Origin: Nitrosomonas communis
Lineage (GTDB): Bacteria > Pseudomonadota > Gammaproteobacteria > Burkholderiales > Nitrosomonadaceae
DNA: 64,000 bases
Assembly (NCBI RefSeq): GCF_001007935.1
Contig: NZ_CP011451.1
Coordinates: 2,852,001-2,916,000, forward strand
Reading direction: 5' to 3'
The translations under genes and the position numbers were made by a program. This document shows, piece by piece, positions 27,397 to 36,711 of this stretch. The notes under the pieces are model-generated. The model did not search any database, was not told the DNA's origin, and worked only from the letters and a program-made list of their open reading frames with translations. Positions within the stretch are counted from its first letter, which is position 1. Each line of letters opens with the position of its first letter.

Positions 27397-28005
27397 ATGG
27401 CACAACAGAGTGAAACAATTGCCTTACCCCAGCCTAATTTAACTGGCTCAACTTCTCTTGAGGCGTTACTAGCAAAACGTCATTGCATCCGTGAATACTC
27501 AGTTACTACACTCAAGTTAGCCGAAATCGGACAATTACTATGGGCAGCACAAGGTATTACCCACCCGCAAGGGTATCGTACTGCACCATCAGCCGGCGCC
27601 TTGTATCCACTGCAGTTGTACCTGGTCGTGAGGGCGTTGGAGGATCTGGCTCCAGCTGTGTATGGTTATGATCCTGATCAGCATCATTTAGAATGGATGC
27701 AAGAGGGTGATCGGCGCAATTTATTGGCGAGCGCTGCCTTAGGTCAGGAGTGGCTGGCCCATGCGGCCGCCATTGTGGTATTTGCTGCAGATTATAAGCG
27801 TACTACTCATAAATATGGAGAGCGCGGTAAACGTTATGTTCATATGGAAGCAGGGCATGCAGCGGAAAACCTGTTTTTACAGGCCAATGCACTGGACTTA
27901 ACTACAGTAATCGTCGGCGCCTTTGATGAGGAGGAGGTTGCTAATGTATTGGGCCTACCGATGCAGGAACATCCGCTTATCCTGATGCCCATCGGCAGGA
28001 AATAG
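27397..28005 (+). CDS. SagB/ThcOx-type nitroreductase-fold dehydrogenase
   Basis: A 202-residue FMN-dependent nitroreductase-fold protein of the SagB group. Features seen: AKRHCIREYSVTTL near the N-terminus, the FMN-contacting TAPSAGALYPLQLYLVV, and C-terminal AGHAAENLFLQANALDL with LPMQEHPLILMPIGR. SagB enzymes oxidise azolines in peptide natural products, but many stand-alone members have unknown substrates; no peptide-maturation genes are near. AGGAGG lies five bases before the ATG at 27397, which I prefer over an in-frame start at 27361. It is followed by an uncharacterised gene 84 bases downstream. Confidence 0.9.
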   Translation: MAQQSETIALPQPNLTGSTSLEALLAKRHCIREYSVTTLKLAEIGQLLWAAQGITHPQGYRTAPSAGALYPLQLYLVVRALEDLAPAVYGYDPDQHHLEWMQEGDRRNLLASAALGQEWLAHAAAIVVFAADYKRTTHKYGERGKRYVHMEAGHAAENLFLQANALDLTTVIVGAFDEEEVANVLGLPMQEHPLILMPIGRK

Positions 28006-28089
28006 TCATTTTCTCTCATAATCTTATCGTATCGCATCCAATGAACGCTCATTTTTCGGTAATGTCTATTCAGTTGCAGAAATATTGCC

Positions 28090-28821
28090 ATGACAAGTCT
28101 TTCACTGATCGCAACAGAAGCTCAGGAGCTGGTCAAGCAATTACCTGAAGCGCAGCGCCAAGCATTACAGGATGCCATGGTTGAGCTTTGTGAAGCGCAT
28201 TGGCAGATTCTGCGCGGACCACAACCGACGACACGATTGGCACAGACACTGTGGTTAATCACTCCACCACTAGCAGATTTGCTGATCGATCTATACACCA
28301 CAGGTGATACACGATTGAATGATGTATTGCCATGTTATGATTTAGCAAGAGAGCTCGCGCTCCTTGTTTTGGCGGAAATCCAGCATGGTAATGAATTTGG
28401 CGTGCAGATCGCCCATGAACCGATGAAAGCATTCGAAACGGTATCGCCACCTGTCGCATGGCTTAATCGTATCGCCGCATTGCTGCGAGGGACGCTCGAC
28501 GCACCCCCTCTGCATCACCATGAGCGGCATGATGCGCTGTGGAAAGCCCTGGCTGTGATCACCTCCCATACCAGGCGCCTTGATTTGCCTGCAGTACTAC
28601 AAGTTGTTTATTACCTCACCGAATCTCCGGTTCAGTCTTATGGCTCTAGCGACGCAGCATTGGAAAAATTGCGCCACGATGTGGAGGATGTCGGCATTCA
28701 CTTTTTAAAAATTAAAAATAACTTGATTCACTTTGAACAACACCATTATCCTCACAAACCTGTACGTGCCAGGCAATTAGGTGAGCTATTGTTGGAAATC
28801 AGGCAGCAGTGGTTCAAGTGA
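28090..28821 (+). CDS. Hypothetical helical protein after the SagB-like gene
   Basis: A 243-residue protein of unknown family. It is predicted to be largely helical and soluble, with an acidic N-terminal region, two His-rich clusters (PPLHHHERHDALW near residues 138-150, and FEQHHYPHKP near residues 217-226) and no signal peptide. It probably shares a transcript with the SagB-like gene. The histidine clusters could bind metal; no function can be assigned. Confidence 0.7.
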   Translation: MTSLSLIATEAQELVKQLPEAQRQALQDAMVELCEAHWQILRGPQPTTRLAQTLWLITPPLADLLIDLYTTGDTRLNDVLPCYDLARELALLVLAEIQHGNEFGVQIAHEPMKAFETVSPPVAWLNRIAALLRGTLDAPPLHHHERHDALWKALAVITSHTRRLDLPAVLQVVYYLTESPVQSYGSSDAALEKLRHDVEDVGIHFLKIKNNLIHFEQHHYPHKPVRARQLGELLLEIRQQWFK

Positions 28822-28847
28822 ATAAGGAAAAATTAGAATACCCAAGG

Positions 28848-29189
28848 CTATATTTTCTTCACGAATTCTGATTTCAGCTTCATAGCACCAATACTATCAA
28901 TTTTACAGTCAATGTTATGATCGCCTTCGACCAGGCGGATGTTTTTGACTTTGGTTCCCACTTTAACTACCGATGACGAGCCCTTAACCTTTAAATCTTT
29001 GATAACGATGACAGTATCACCATCTCGAAGAATATTGCCAAACGCATCACTAATAATCGTTTCATTATCGATAGGTTTCGTTATCGCTTGCTGTGCCCAT
29101 TCATGTGCACACTCCGGGCATATATACATATTTCCCTGTGCGTAGGTATATTCTGAACCACATTCAGGGCACTTTGGTAGATCTATCAT
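28848..29189 (-). CDS. yjdM: YjdM (PhnA-like) zinc-ribbon protein
   Basis: A 113-residue protein of the YjdM family, formerly called PhnA. An N-terminal zinc ribbon has two CxxC pairs (CPEC at about 7-10 and CPEC at about 24-27). A conserved C-terminal domain contains [25 protein letters not shown] and [21 protein letters not shown] precedes the ATG. The cellular role is not established. It converges with the hypothetical gene at 28090 and precedes a short endonuclease V gene on the same strand. Confidence 0.95.
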   Translation of the reverse strand: MIDLPKCPECGSEYTYAQGNMYICPECAHEWAQQAITKPIDNETIISDAFGNILRDGDTVIVIKDLKVKGSSSVVKVGTKVKNIRLVEGDHNIDCKIDSIGAMKLKSEFVKKI

Positions 29190-29247
29190 GTTATCTGTTC
29201 TTCCTTTGAGTCACTCTTATTTGAGCTTTACTGGCTTGTCTTCCTGA

Positions 29248-29745
29248 TCAGTTTGATCGAGATAATTGATCAGCTTTTTTTAGCATGGTTGGAATTCTAT
29301 AGATGCCGTGCATGGAAAGAATGTGCCATTTTGCAGCAGAAAGCGCTTGGCCTATACTTGTAATATAGAGTGGCTGCTTGCTTTTCCCTCTATATAACGC
29401 ATAGGTTTCGCTAATGCCAGCAAATCGTTTTTTCGCTACACCGATCACCTTCACATTGCCCTGCAATGCATCGTATAGATGCTTACCCAGACCGGGCTTG
29501 GCATATCCATCTAAATAAACATAGCCATCAATCACAATGTATTCTGGCTGTAAGCTGTGTTCGCTTAACAGCTTGAGAATACCAGGGAGCTCCCGTTGAT
29601 AAAACTGCCCAGGAACATAGTCACCAACCTGCTCGATCCTGGTAACATACACATTATCTGGTTCAGCATCAGTCCATTGTTTAAAGGCAACCCCTGCAAC
29701 CAAACCATTATAGTTATCGTAATGTACGTCTACCGCTAATATCAA
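29248..29745 (-). CDS. Short endonuclease V-like protein
   Basis: Endonuclease V cleaves DNA or RNA next to deoxyinosine or inosine. This 165-residue version is much shorter than Escherichia coli Nfi (about 223) but keeps likely active-site elements: Asp in LAVDVHY, Glu in YQRELPG, and Asp in IVIDGYVYLDG. The usual DGYG-x-h-P-R motif is changed to DGYAKPGLG. The N-terminal extension is missing and the start is TTG at 29745 without a good ribosome-binding site. It belongs to a compact subgroup or is a remodelled paralogue. The DNA-repair role is inferred from family. Confidence 0.82.
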   Translation of the reverse strand: MILAVDVHYDNYNGLVAGVAFKQWTDAEPDNVYVTRIEQVGDYVPGQFYQRELPGILKLLSEHSLQPEYIVIDGYVYLDGYAKPGLGKHLYDALQGNVKVIGVAKKRFAGISETYALYRGKSKQPLYITSIGQALSAAKWHILSMHGIYRIPTMLKKADQLSRSN

Positions 29746-29793
29746 AGTTATCTATTGTCAATATTGCCAAGTAAAAACTGCTGCCAGGAAAAG

Positions 29794-30166
29794 TCATATT
29801 TTGGCTATCTTGTAACGACTAATCAAATACTTCTCAGCTTCAACTACCAAAAATAACAGCACACCAAATAACATCACTTTAGTCCAGGCAGCAGGATCAA
29901 TTGTCGCTGTACCGAACAATTGCTGCATCAAGGGATGGTAGGTAAACAAAAGCTGAATTACTACCGTTTAGCGCCATCTGACCATCCTCAATCCCAAGTT
30001 GCATCCCAACTGCCCGTGCGATGGTGATATGATCACCCTTAAATAAACGTATCCATGCACTTCGTTTCCGCGGTGGCCTCAGCCGGTTGAGTCCATACTG
30101 CTTGAACCGCTGCTCCGCTTCCGTCTGCATAAGACCATGGTGCCTGATTTGAAGGATTGCCCTCAC
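29794..30166 (-). pseudogene. P-type cation ATPase, heavily deleted
   Basis: Reading leftward, the fragment starts like a P-type ATPase N-terminus (GLMQTEAEQRFKQYGLNRL, then PPRKRS), jumps to a piece of the P domain (KGDHITIARAVGMQLGI), and in another frame ends with the typical C-terminus LLFLVVEAEKYLISRYK before a stop at 29794. About 85 percent of a roughly 900-residue pump is gone. It is a decayed gene. Confidence 0.75.
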
Positions 30167-30173
30167 TTTTAAA

Positions 30174-30223
30174 AATGATGCGAAGGGGAACCGACAATGC
30201 CAAGTTTGATCTAGAAATAGAAT
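30174..30223 (-). repeat. 103-bp TIR repeat family, copy R3 (internally deleted)
   Basis: About 50 bases: GATGCGAAGGGGAACCG and TTTGATCTAGAAATAGAAT are recognisable, in inverse orientation to R2, but the middle is deleted. Confidence 0.6.
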
Positions 30224-30298
30224 GAGTTAATTTGCTCTTCAAATAATGCTACCTTACGCATTAGCATTATTTCTCTGAAACCATTACATGAACTCAAT

Positions 30299-30823
30299 AT
30301 GAATTCGACACATTACATTATTATATTGCTACTGATCTCTTTCATAAGTATTACTCAAGCAGCTGAACAAGCTCCTTTTGGCAACCAGATTAAAGCAGTC
30401 ACCAACTACAACCGCGCCACCACACAAGTTGCTACTGGGGGTAAATTGAATGAAGGGGGTGTGCAGGAGCTGGCCGAAAAAGGCTTTAAAACAATCATTG
30501 ATCTACGCACCGAAGCTGAGGGCACTCTGGCAGAAAAGCGAGCTGTTGAAGCTGCTGGTATGCGCTATATCAATATCCCGGTAACTAGTGCCGGCATTAG
30601 CGAGGAACAATTGACTAATTTTAGTAGCATAGTTGAGCAAGCTGCCATCCCCGTGCTGCTACACTGTGCCTCAGGGAATCGCGCCGGTGCGATGTGGACG
30701 GCTTATCGCCTGAGCAAAGGAATAGTACCAGATATCGCTTTTGAGGAAGGCCGTACTGCAGGTATGCAAATCGGCATGGAAGAAAAAATCAAAGCTAGCT
30801 GTCGTATGAAAAATATGTGTTGA
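30299..30823 (+). CDS. Secreted dual-specificity phosphatase-like protein
   Basis: A 174-residue protein with an N-terminal signal peptide (hydrophobic residues 6-20, cleavage after ITQAA). The rest has a cysteine-dependent phosphatase fold: GFKTIIDLRTEAEG, then the P-loop HCASGNRAGA (HCx5R) at about residues 120-129 with catalytic Cys and Arg intact. It resembles the phosphatase-like domain known from beta-lactamase-hydrolase-like proteins. It probably acts in the periplasm on an unknown substrate and stands alone. Confidence 0.85.
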   Translation: MNSTHYIIILLLISFISITQAAEQAPFGNQIKAVTNYNRATTQVATGGKLNEGGVQELAEKGFKTIIDLRTEAEGTLAEKRAVEAAGMRYINIPVTSAGISEEQLTNFSSIVEQAAIPVLLHCASGNRAGAMWTAYRLSKGIVPDIAFEEGRTAGMQIGMEEKIKASCRMKNMC

Positions 30824-31069
30824 AAATCAGTCAAGAGGATAATCCTGCTGAATCTCTCCACCTTGTTTTCCTAGCAACCACAAGATTCTAAAATCTTTTT
30901 CGAAAGGCATAAGGGGTGCGGAATATGTTTTTATCTCACCCACAAATCCATTCTCCTCCATATTCATTGATGGCAACTTACCATAAATACGCTTCACACA
31001 CTATACACTAACTGATACCTTTTCAGTTCACATGCTGTACAGAAACATAAAATACATAAATACTTATAA

Positions 31070-31393
31070 TCATTGTTGGGCCAAATTCCTGATCCGGTGA
31101 ATTTGATATTTTCTTAAATCTTTTGCAAGGAGGTGATTAGGCATAGGGCGAAGATGAGTAAGTGAGATAACGTAACTCTCTTCGGTTTTAAATGGAAATT
31201 CCAAAGTGCATGATATGCCACCTTCATCTCCCAAATAATGAACATCGATAATTTCTAGGCGTTGATTAGTTTTGAGTTTTATATTTCGCTGTTCTAATAG
31301 CGAAACAAATCTTTTAGATGGATAAACAGGAATTGGTAAACAATTCTTCATTTTATTCATCAATTCCATTGCTTCTTGATAATCATCGATCAT
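31070..31393 (-). CDS. Hypothetical protein
   Basis: A 107-residue protein from the ATG at 31393 (a TTG at 31402 would add three). It is soluble and mixed alpha/beta, with PIPVYPSKRFVSLLEQ and a beta-rich LEIIDVHYLGDEGGISCTLEF. No family is recognised. Coding is supported by length and amino-acid composition. No operon partner is visible. Confidence 0.6.
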   Translation of the reverse strand: MIDDYQEAMELMNKMKNCLPIPVYPSKRFVSLLEQRNIKLKTNQRLEIIDVHYLGDEGGISCTLEFPFKTEESYVISLTHLRPMPNHLLAKDLRKYQIHRIRNLAQQ

Positions 31394-31402
31394 GACGCAC
31401 AA

Positions 31403-31852
31403 ACACTTATATTATTATTTACCAATCTGCCGATTCATAGCCATTTTGAGCTAGGCCTAACGAATAACTTTATCCGGTGTCATCTTCAAGTTGCAATAAG
31501 CGCTGCTCTATCGACGGGGGATAAACTTTGTTGAACTAAACTCGCGGGAAAGATATGCTTATGAGAATTGTAAGTTTGCGGAAGGAAAAGTCAACTAACA
31601 GTTGTGACGAGCAGTATCGGGTGTGCTAAAAAAGAGCGCTCTGGTGTAACTGGACTGTTATGTTTGCTTCTAGATCTTTGTCTGGATGGATCCATCTCAG
31701 ACCTACTCAGCCTACATGAGCGCACGCATCCTCGACGGATTCATGAAAAGATGGCACTTATTGTCTTACAAAATGAATGAATTAACCGACAAATAAGCTT
31801 AGCGGAAAGTAGTTGACTGAAGCATCAAGTTATATCTTTAAAACACCTATTT
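31403..31852. other. Intergenic region between two hypothetical genes
   Basis: About 450 bases; a lone GCCTAAC at 31457-31463 has no matching partner box. I see no gene or repeat. Confidence 0.4.
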
Positions 31853-32230
31853 TTATGTTTCAGAATCTAGAATTCTACATATATCCCCGATTACTTCTTG
31901 CAATTTCTTACTGGATAATGACTTCATAGAATACTCTTTATTTAATTCTCTGGCGTTTGAGCTATTATTGAAAGTCTCAATTAATTTTTTCTTTGTCCAT
32001 TTTTTTGTAACAAATCCAGGGGACAAAATATATTGCTCTGGAAAATACCAAAATTCACTTCCTGTTGAATCAACTATCCGAGTTTTGTTTTCAGCTCCTT
32101 CCAAGGGCAAGGATACACAGATTTCAGCCAATTGCTTAAGGTTATGTGCAGAATACAATTTTTCGGAGGATATAATAAGTACAGGATATTCTGGTCTCCT
32201 GAGAAAGATTCTAAATTCCACTTCTTCCAT
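31853..32230 (-). CDS. Hypothetical protein
   Basis: A 125-residue soluble protein without a recognised family. The N-terminal half is beta-prone (EFRIFLRRPEYPVLIISSEK, then TRIVDSTGSEFWYFPEQYI) and the C-terminal half is Lys/Ser-rich and helical. It has low-G+C codon use compared with putA nearby, which may mean transfer. Role unknown. Confidence 0.6.
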   Translation of the reverse strand: MEEVEFRIFLRRPEYPVLIISSEKLYSAHNLKQLAEICVSLPLEGAENKTRIVDSTGSEFWYFPEQYILSPGFVTKKWTKKKLIETFNNSSNARELNKEYSMKSLSSKKLQEVIGDICRILDSET

Positions 32231-32379
32231 AAATTCAATTTCTAGAAATAGTGTCAGTCATTACATCTTACAAAATAAACAAAAAATTAACTGACTGCTT
32301 GGTAAGCATAAATTATACTTCATGCACTATGCAATGACTGCCCCCATTCTGTACTGCAATTGCAAACCTGGCGTAATGG

Positions 32380-33384
32380 TCAACCATATTGCGCTTTGTC
32401 GAAAAAAAGTCGCTCAATCTGGAATCTCATTTTTTCACTCAATGACTTCTTGCTCACATATTTAATTTCATAAATATCGGCGTCTTTGCTGCTTTCCAGC
32501 AAGTAATCGTCACTAGTTTTCAACTCATCGACCAGCTTCTTTTCCAATGCACGTGTTCCTGGCCAACTTTCACCTGTAGAGACCTGAACGATGTCAATTT
32601 CAGGTCGGTGCTGAACGATAAATTCTTTAAACAACAGGTGAATATCCTCTATTTCTTCACGAAATTTAGCCTTCGCTTCATTGGTATTTTCACCAAACAT
32701 GGTCACAGTTCTTTTAAATTCACCTGCTGTAAACTGTTCAAATTCAATGTCATGCTTTTTCAATACTTTATTAAAATTCGGTATCTGGGCAATTACACCA
32801 ATAGAGCCTATGATAGAAAATGGCGCGGCCATAATACGATTCCCGACGCACGCCATCATATAACCGCCACTGGCAGCGACTTTATCAACTGAAACCGTGA
32901 GTGGAATGTTTTTCTTCCGAATACGCATAAGCTGGGATGCCCCCAGCCCATACCCATGGACTATGCCGCCACCGCTTTCCAATCGTACAAACACCTCATC
33001 GTTTTCAGTAGCCACCGTCAAAATAGCAGTAATCTCCTCTCTCAGTGATGATACGGCCGAAGCACGAATATCCCCATGAAAATCCAACACATAGATACGC
33101 TTTTTTGGGATGCCATTATTTGTACCGGCAACAATTCCTTTTAGTTTTTCTTTTTCCTCTTTTAGATATTTTTTTAATCCATTCTTATGTAATATGCTGG
33201 CATTCATCGCCATCGCCATATCATCATATTTTTTATTCAATTTTTTAATTTCAATAGACTCTTTTTTGCCTGATCGCTTTCTGCTGGACATAAACGCGAA
33301 GAACAGCGCCACTGCTATAATAGCAAGGATAATTGTTACGGTTTTCGCCAAAAATAATCCATAGTTAGTAAAGAATTCTGACAT
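32380..33384 (-). CDS. sohB: SohB inner-membrane serine protease (S49 family)
   Basis: A 334-residue S49 peptidase. An N-terminal membrane span (about residues 10-32) is followed by a basic linker and the protease domain. The catalytic serine is in KVAASGGYMMA and the general-base lysine in EFKRTVTMFGENT, both intact; LESGGGIVHGYG forms the oxyanion-side strand. SohB is a periplasm-facing protease first found as a suppressor of htrA loss; its substrate is not established. The length is close to the Escherichia coli protein. GGTGG precedes the start. Confidence 0.95.
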   Translation of the reverse strand: MSEFFTNYGLFLAKTVTIILAIIAVALFFAFMSSRKRSGKKESIEIKKLNKKYDDMAMAMNASILHKNGLKKYLKEEKEKLKGIVAGTNNGIPKKRIYVLDFHGDIRASAVSSLREEITAILTVATENDEVFVRLESGGGIVHGYGLGASQLMRIRKKNIPLTVSVDKVAASGGYMMACVGNRIMAAPFSIIGSIGVIAQIPNFNKVLKKHDIEFEQFTAGEFKRTVTMFGENTNEAKAKFREEIEDIHLLFKEFIVQHRPEIDIVQVSTGESWPGTRALEKKLVDELKTSDDYLLESSKDADIYEIKYVSKKSLSEKMRFQIERLFFDKAQYG

Positions 33385-33552
33385 TGTCTTAATACCACCT
33401 TATATACTAAAGAAGTTAATTATTTCGCCATCTATTATCATCATATTTTTAGCATTATTCTTCAATGAAACTAAGGCACCTGTGTTTACAGTCATCAGCC
33501 TCACTTATCTGCTCAATCATTTTGTAAAAATTGATTATCTGAAGTAAACATT

Positions 33553-36500
33553 TTATTTTTTATCAATACCACCCCCCGATAACAACGCCACATTTCCCCC
33601 TACCGCTGCCGTATTGATGGTGACTACCCGTTCAGTAGCAAAGCGTTGCAAGTAGTGCGGACCGCCGGCTTTGGGTCCGGTACCGGAGAGCCCTTCACCA
33701 CCGAAGGGTTGGGAACCAACCACAGCACCGATCATATTGCGGTTGACGTAAGTGTTACCGCAGCGTACGTGCCGCGTGATGTAGTCGATGATAGAATTGA
33801 TGCGGCTGTGGATGCCGAGTGTCAGGCCGTAGCCGCTGTGGTTGATCGCATCAACTACTTCATTTAAGTAGCTGGCCTGATAGCGGATGATATGAAGAAT
33901 GGGGCCAAATACTTCATGCTGGAGTTGACTGAATCTTTCAATCTCATAAATACGCGGGGCGAAGTAACTGCCCTGCTCGCTTCCTTGCGGTAGCGGTATC
34001 GCTTTGATCAGGCGCGCCTCCCGATCCATGCGTTCACAGTGCCGTTGCAGTTCGTCGCAGGCTGAAAGGCTGATAATGGGGCCAATATCGGTGCTGAGGT
34101 GAATAGGGTTGCCGATAAGCAATTCATCCATCGCGCCACTGAGCATTTCTATGATCTGTTCTGAGACTTCCTGTTGCAGAAAAAGTACGCGCAGTGCTGA
34201 GCAGCGCTGACCCGCACTGTTAAAGGCAGAAGTAATTACATCTTTCACTACCTGCTCCGGCAATGCTGAACTATCGACGATCATGCCGTTCTGCCCCCCC
34301 GTTTCAGCAATAAAAGGGAGTATACGCTCACCTTGGGTTAGCGCCTGGTTGATCTGGCACGCAGTGCTGTTAGAACCGGTAAAAGCGACACCGGCAATGC
34401 GCGCATCGCTTACCAGCTTCATGCCGATTTCGCTACCACTACCGGTAATGAAATGGAGCACCTTTTTAGGAACGCCGGCTTCGTGCAACAGACGCACCAT
34501 ATATGCGCCGCATAAGGGCGTAAGAGCCGCGGGCTTGGCTATCACGCTGTTGCCCGCAGCAAGTGCGGCAGTAATTTGGCCGGTGAAAATGGAAACCGGG
34601 AAATTCCATGGGCTGATGCAAATGAACACACCACGCCCGGTCAGCCGCAATTGATTACTTTCACCCGTGATCCCGGGCAATATAGCGGGATGGACAAAAT
34701 GGTGGCGAGCCTGAGCAGCATAGTAGCGGCAGAAATCAATGGCTTCGCGCACTTCTCCGAGCGCATCATGAATGGTGCGCCCGCCTTCACGAATAATGAG
34801 CGCCATCAATTCAGCGCGTTGCTCTTCTAATAAATCAGCCGCTCGCTCCAACCGGGCGGCACGTTCGCTCGCATGCGTATTGCCCCATTCAGGTGCTGCT
34901 TGATAGGCAGTCTGGAGTGCTTTGTCAGCTGCGCTGCTATCAGCAAGGGTTACTTCACCGACAACATCAGTGTGATCGGCGGGGTTGAGAATAGTTTTTA
35001 CCCTTCCTGTGAGAGTATGGCCATCCACTATCGGTGCCGCATGCCATAGTTGCTTAGATGCTATTTCCAATGCTTGCTTGAGGTGTATCTGCGCATCGGA
35101 ATCAGCAAGATTGATGCCACTGGAATTAAGCCGCTCCTTACCGTAGAGCTGACGTGGCTGCGGAATCCATTGTTGGTGGCGTTCCAGTTCACTTAGCGGA
35201 TCAGTTATGGTCTCATCAACTGTAACCTGTTCGTTCGCAATTTGATTGACAAAAGAACTATTGGCGCCATTTTCCAGCAACCGCCGCACCAGGTAGGGTA
35301 GCAACTCCTGGTAGTGGCCAACAGGTGCATAAACGCGGCATTTAAGCTGTGGGTATTCATCGAACACGGCGGTATAGAGAGCTTCACCCATACCATGCAA
35401 ACGCTGAAACTCAAAAGACCGCTGCCCGGCCATGATAATAAGGGTGGCAACAGTGCGAGCATTATGCGTAGCAAATTGAGGATAAAAGAGTTCACCATGG
35501 TCGAGGAGCCGGCGTGCGCAGGCCAGATAGGAAACATCGGTCGCTGCCTTGCGAGTGAATACCGGATAACCGTCGAGACCGCGCTCCTGTGCCTGCTTGA
35601 TTTCAGTATCCCAGTAAGCTCCTTTCACGAGACGGACAGGAATCTGGCGTTTACCCTCGCGAGCCAATTGTGCCAGCCAATCGATCACATTAATGGCTCG
35701 CTTCTGGTAAGCCTGCACCGCCAAGCCGAAACCGTGCCAACCGCTAAGTAATTCGTGACGATATACCGTTTCAAATAAATCAAGCGAAAGATCGAGCCGT
35801 TCTGCTTCTTCTGCGTCGATAGTCATGCTGATGTTGGCAGCTTTGGCAGCAACCGCCAGTTGCAGTATTCGTGGTGATAATTCATCCAGCACTCGCTGCC
35901 GCTTGGTATATTCATAACGAGGATGGAGTGCAGAAAGTTTCACTGAGATACCGGGATGCTTATGCAAGTCGCCAGGACTGATCTGTTCGCTAAGCACCGT
36001 AATAGCATGGTAATAGTGATCAAAATAACGCTCTGCATCGGCAGCAGTGAGTGCCGCCTCTCCGAGCATGTCAAAGGAATAGCGGTAACGTTGGTTTCTA
36101 TCCTCCCGACTGTGCCTCAATGCCTCATCCAGGGTACTGCCCATCACAAACTGATGGCTGATAAGGCGCATCGCCTGCTTAATCGCCAGCCGAATGACCG
36201 GCTCGCCGCTGCGGCCAATAAGACGGCTGAATAGCGAGGAGGATTCCTCCAGCCTAACAATCCTACCTGTTAACAACATACCCCAGGTGGAAGCATTGAC
36301 AAAAAATGAAGAGCTATGCCCAAGATGGCGCTCCCATTCAGCATTGGAAAGCTTATCCTGAATCAGTCGGTCAGCGGTCGCAGTATCAGGGATACGCAGC
36401 AGTGCTTCAGCCAGAGACATCAACAACACGCCTTCCTGGCTGCTGAGGTCATATTCATGCAATAATGCCCCAATGCCACCCTCTTCCCATTCTCTACTGC

Positions 36501-36672
36501 GTACCTTGTTCACCAAATGCCGCACTAGTGCCTGCACTTGCGCCTGTTCGCGCTCATTGAGCTGGATGAAGGGAAGTAAACAATTCAGCTGCTCAGCCTC
36601 CTCGCAGAGATAAGCATGATTGATAGCAGCTCGAACGGAGGTCAAGGATTGAAAGGGCGGGTCATGACTCAT
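33553..36672 (-). CDS. putA: Bifunctional proline dehydrogenase / glutamate-semialdehyde dehydrogenase
   Basis: PutA oxidises proline to glutamate in two steps. The 1039 residues contain a flavin-dependent proline dehydrogenase barrel (about 150-450; DAEEAERLDLSLDLFE and IPVRLVKGAYWDTEIKQAQ) and an aldehyde dehydrogenase (about 540-1010; AETGGQNGMIV with the catalytic Glu region and SAGQRCSALRV with Cys824). There is no N-terminal ribbon-helix-helix DNA-binding domain, so this is the short, non-regulatory class. AGGGAG is upstream of the ATG. A diguanylate cyclase gene lies 40 bases upstream on the same strand, perhaps co-transcribed. Confidence 0.98.
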   Translation of the reverse strand: MSHDPPFQSLTSVRAAINHAYLCEEAEQLNCLLPFIQLNEREQAQVQALVRHLVNKVRSREWEEGGIGALLHEYDLSSQEGVLLMSLAEALLRIPDTATADRLIQDKLSNAEWERHLGHSSSFFVNASTWGMLLTGRIVRLEESSSLFSRLIGRSGEPVIRLAIKQAMRLISHQFVMGSTLDEALRHSREDRNQRYRYSFDMLGEAALTAADAERYFDHYYHAITVLSEQISPGDLHKHPGISVKLSALHPRYEYTKRQRVLDELSPRILQLAVAAKAANISMTIDAEEAERLDLSLDLFETVYRHELLSGWHGFGLAVQAYQKRAINVIDWLAQLAREGKRQIPVRLVKGAYWDTEIKQAQERGLDGYPVFTRKAATDVSYLACARRLLDHGELFYPQFATHNARTVATLIIMAGQRSFEFQRLHGMGEALYTAVFDEYPQLKCRVYAPVGHYQELLPYLVRRLLENGANSSFVNQIANEQVTVDETITDPLSELERHQQWIPQPRQLYGKERLNSSGINLADSDAQIHLKQALEIASKQLWHAAPIVDGHTLTGRVKTILNPADHTDVVGEVTLADSSAADKALQTAYQAAPEWGNTHASERAARLERAADLLEEQRAELMALIIREGGRTIHDALGEVREAIDFCRYYAAQARHHFVHPAILPGITGESNQLRLTGRGVFICISPWNFPVSIFTGQITAALAAGNSVIAKPAALTPLCGAYMVRLLHEAGVPKKVLHFITGSGSEIGMKLVSDARIAGVAFTGSNSTACQINQALTQGERILPFIAETGGQNGMIVDSSALPEQVVKDVITSAFNSAGQRCSALRVLFLQQEVSEQIIEMLSGAMDELLIGNPIHLSTDIGPIISLSACDELQRHCERMDREARLIKAIPLPQGSEQGSYFAPRIYEIERFSQLQHEVFGPILHIIRYQASYLNEVVDAINHSGYGLTLGIHSRINSIIDYITRHVRCGNTYVNRNMIGAVVGSQPFGGEGLSGTGPKAGGPHYLQRFATERVVTINTAAVGGNVALLSGGGIDKK

Positions 36673-36711
36673 GATAAAGAACTCCCTCTTTTAGTCATTC
36701 GATAAAGATAT

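Noticed and set aside
31457..31463. GCCTAAC as an attC box
   Set aside because: No paired GTTRRRY core at suitable distance and no cassette gene order around it.
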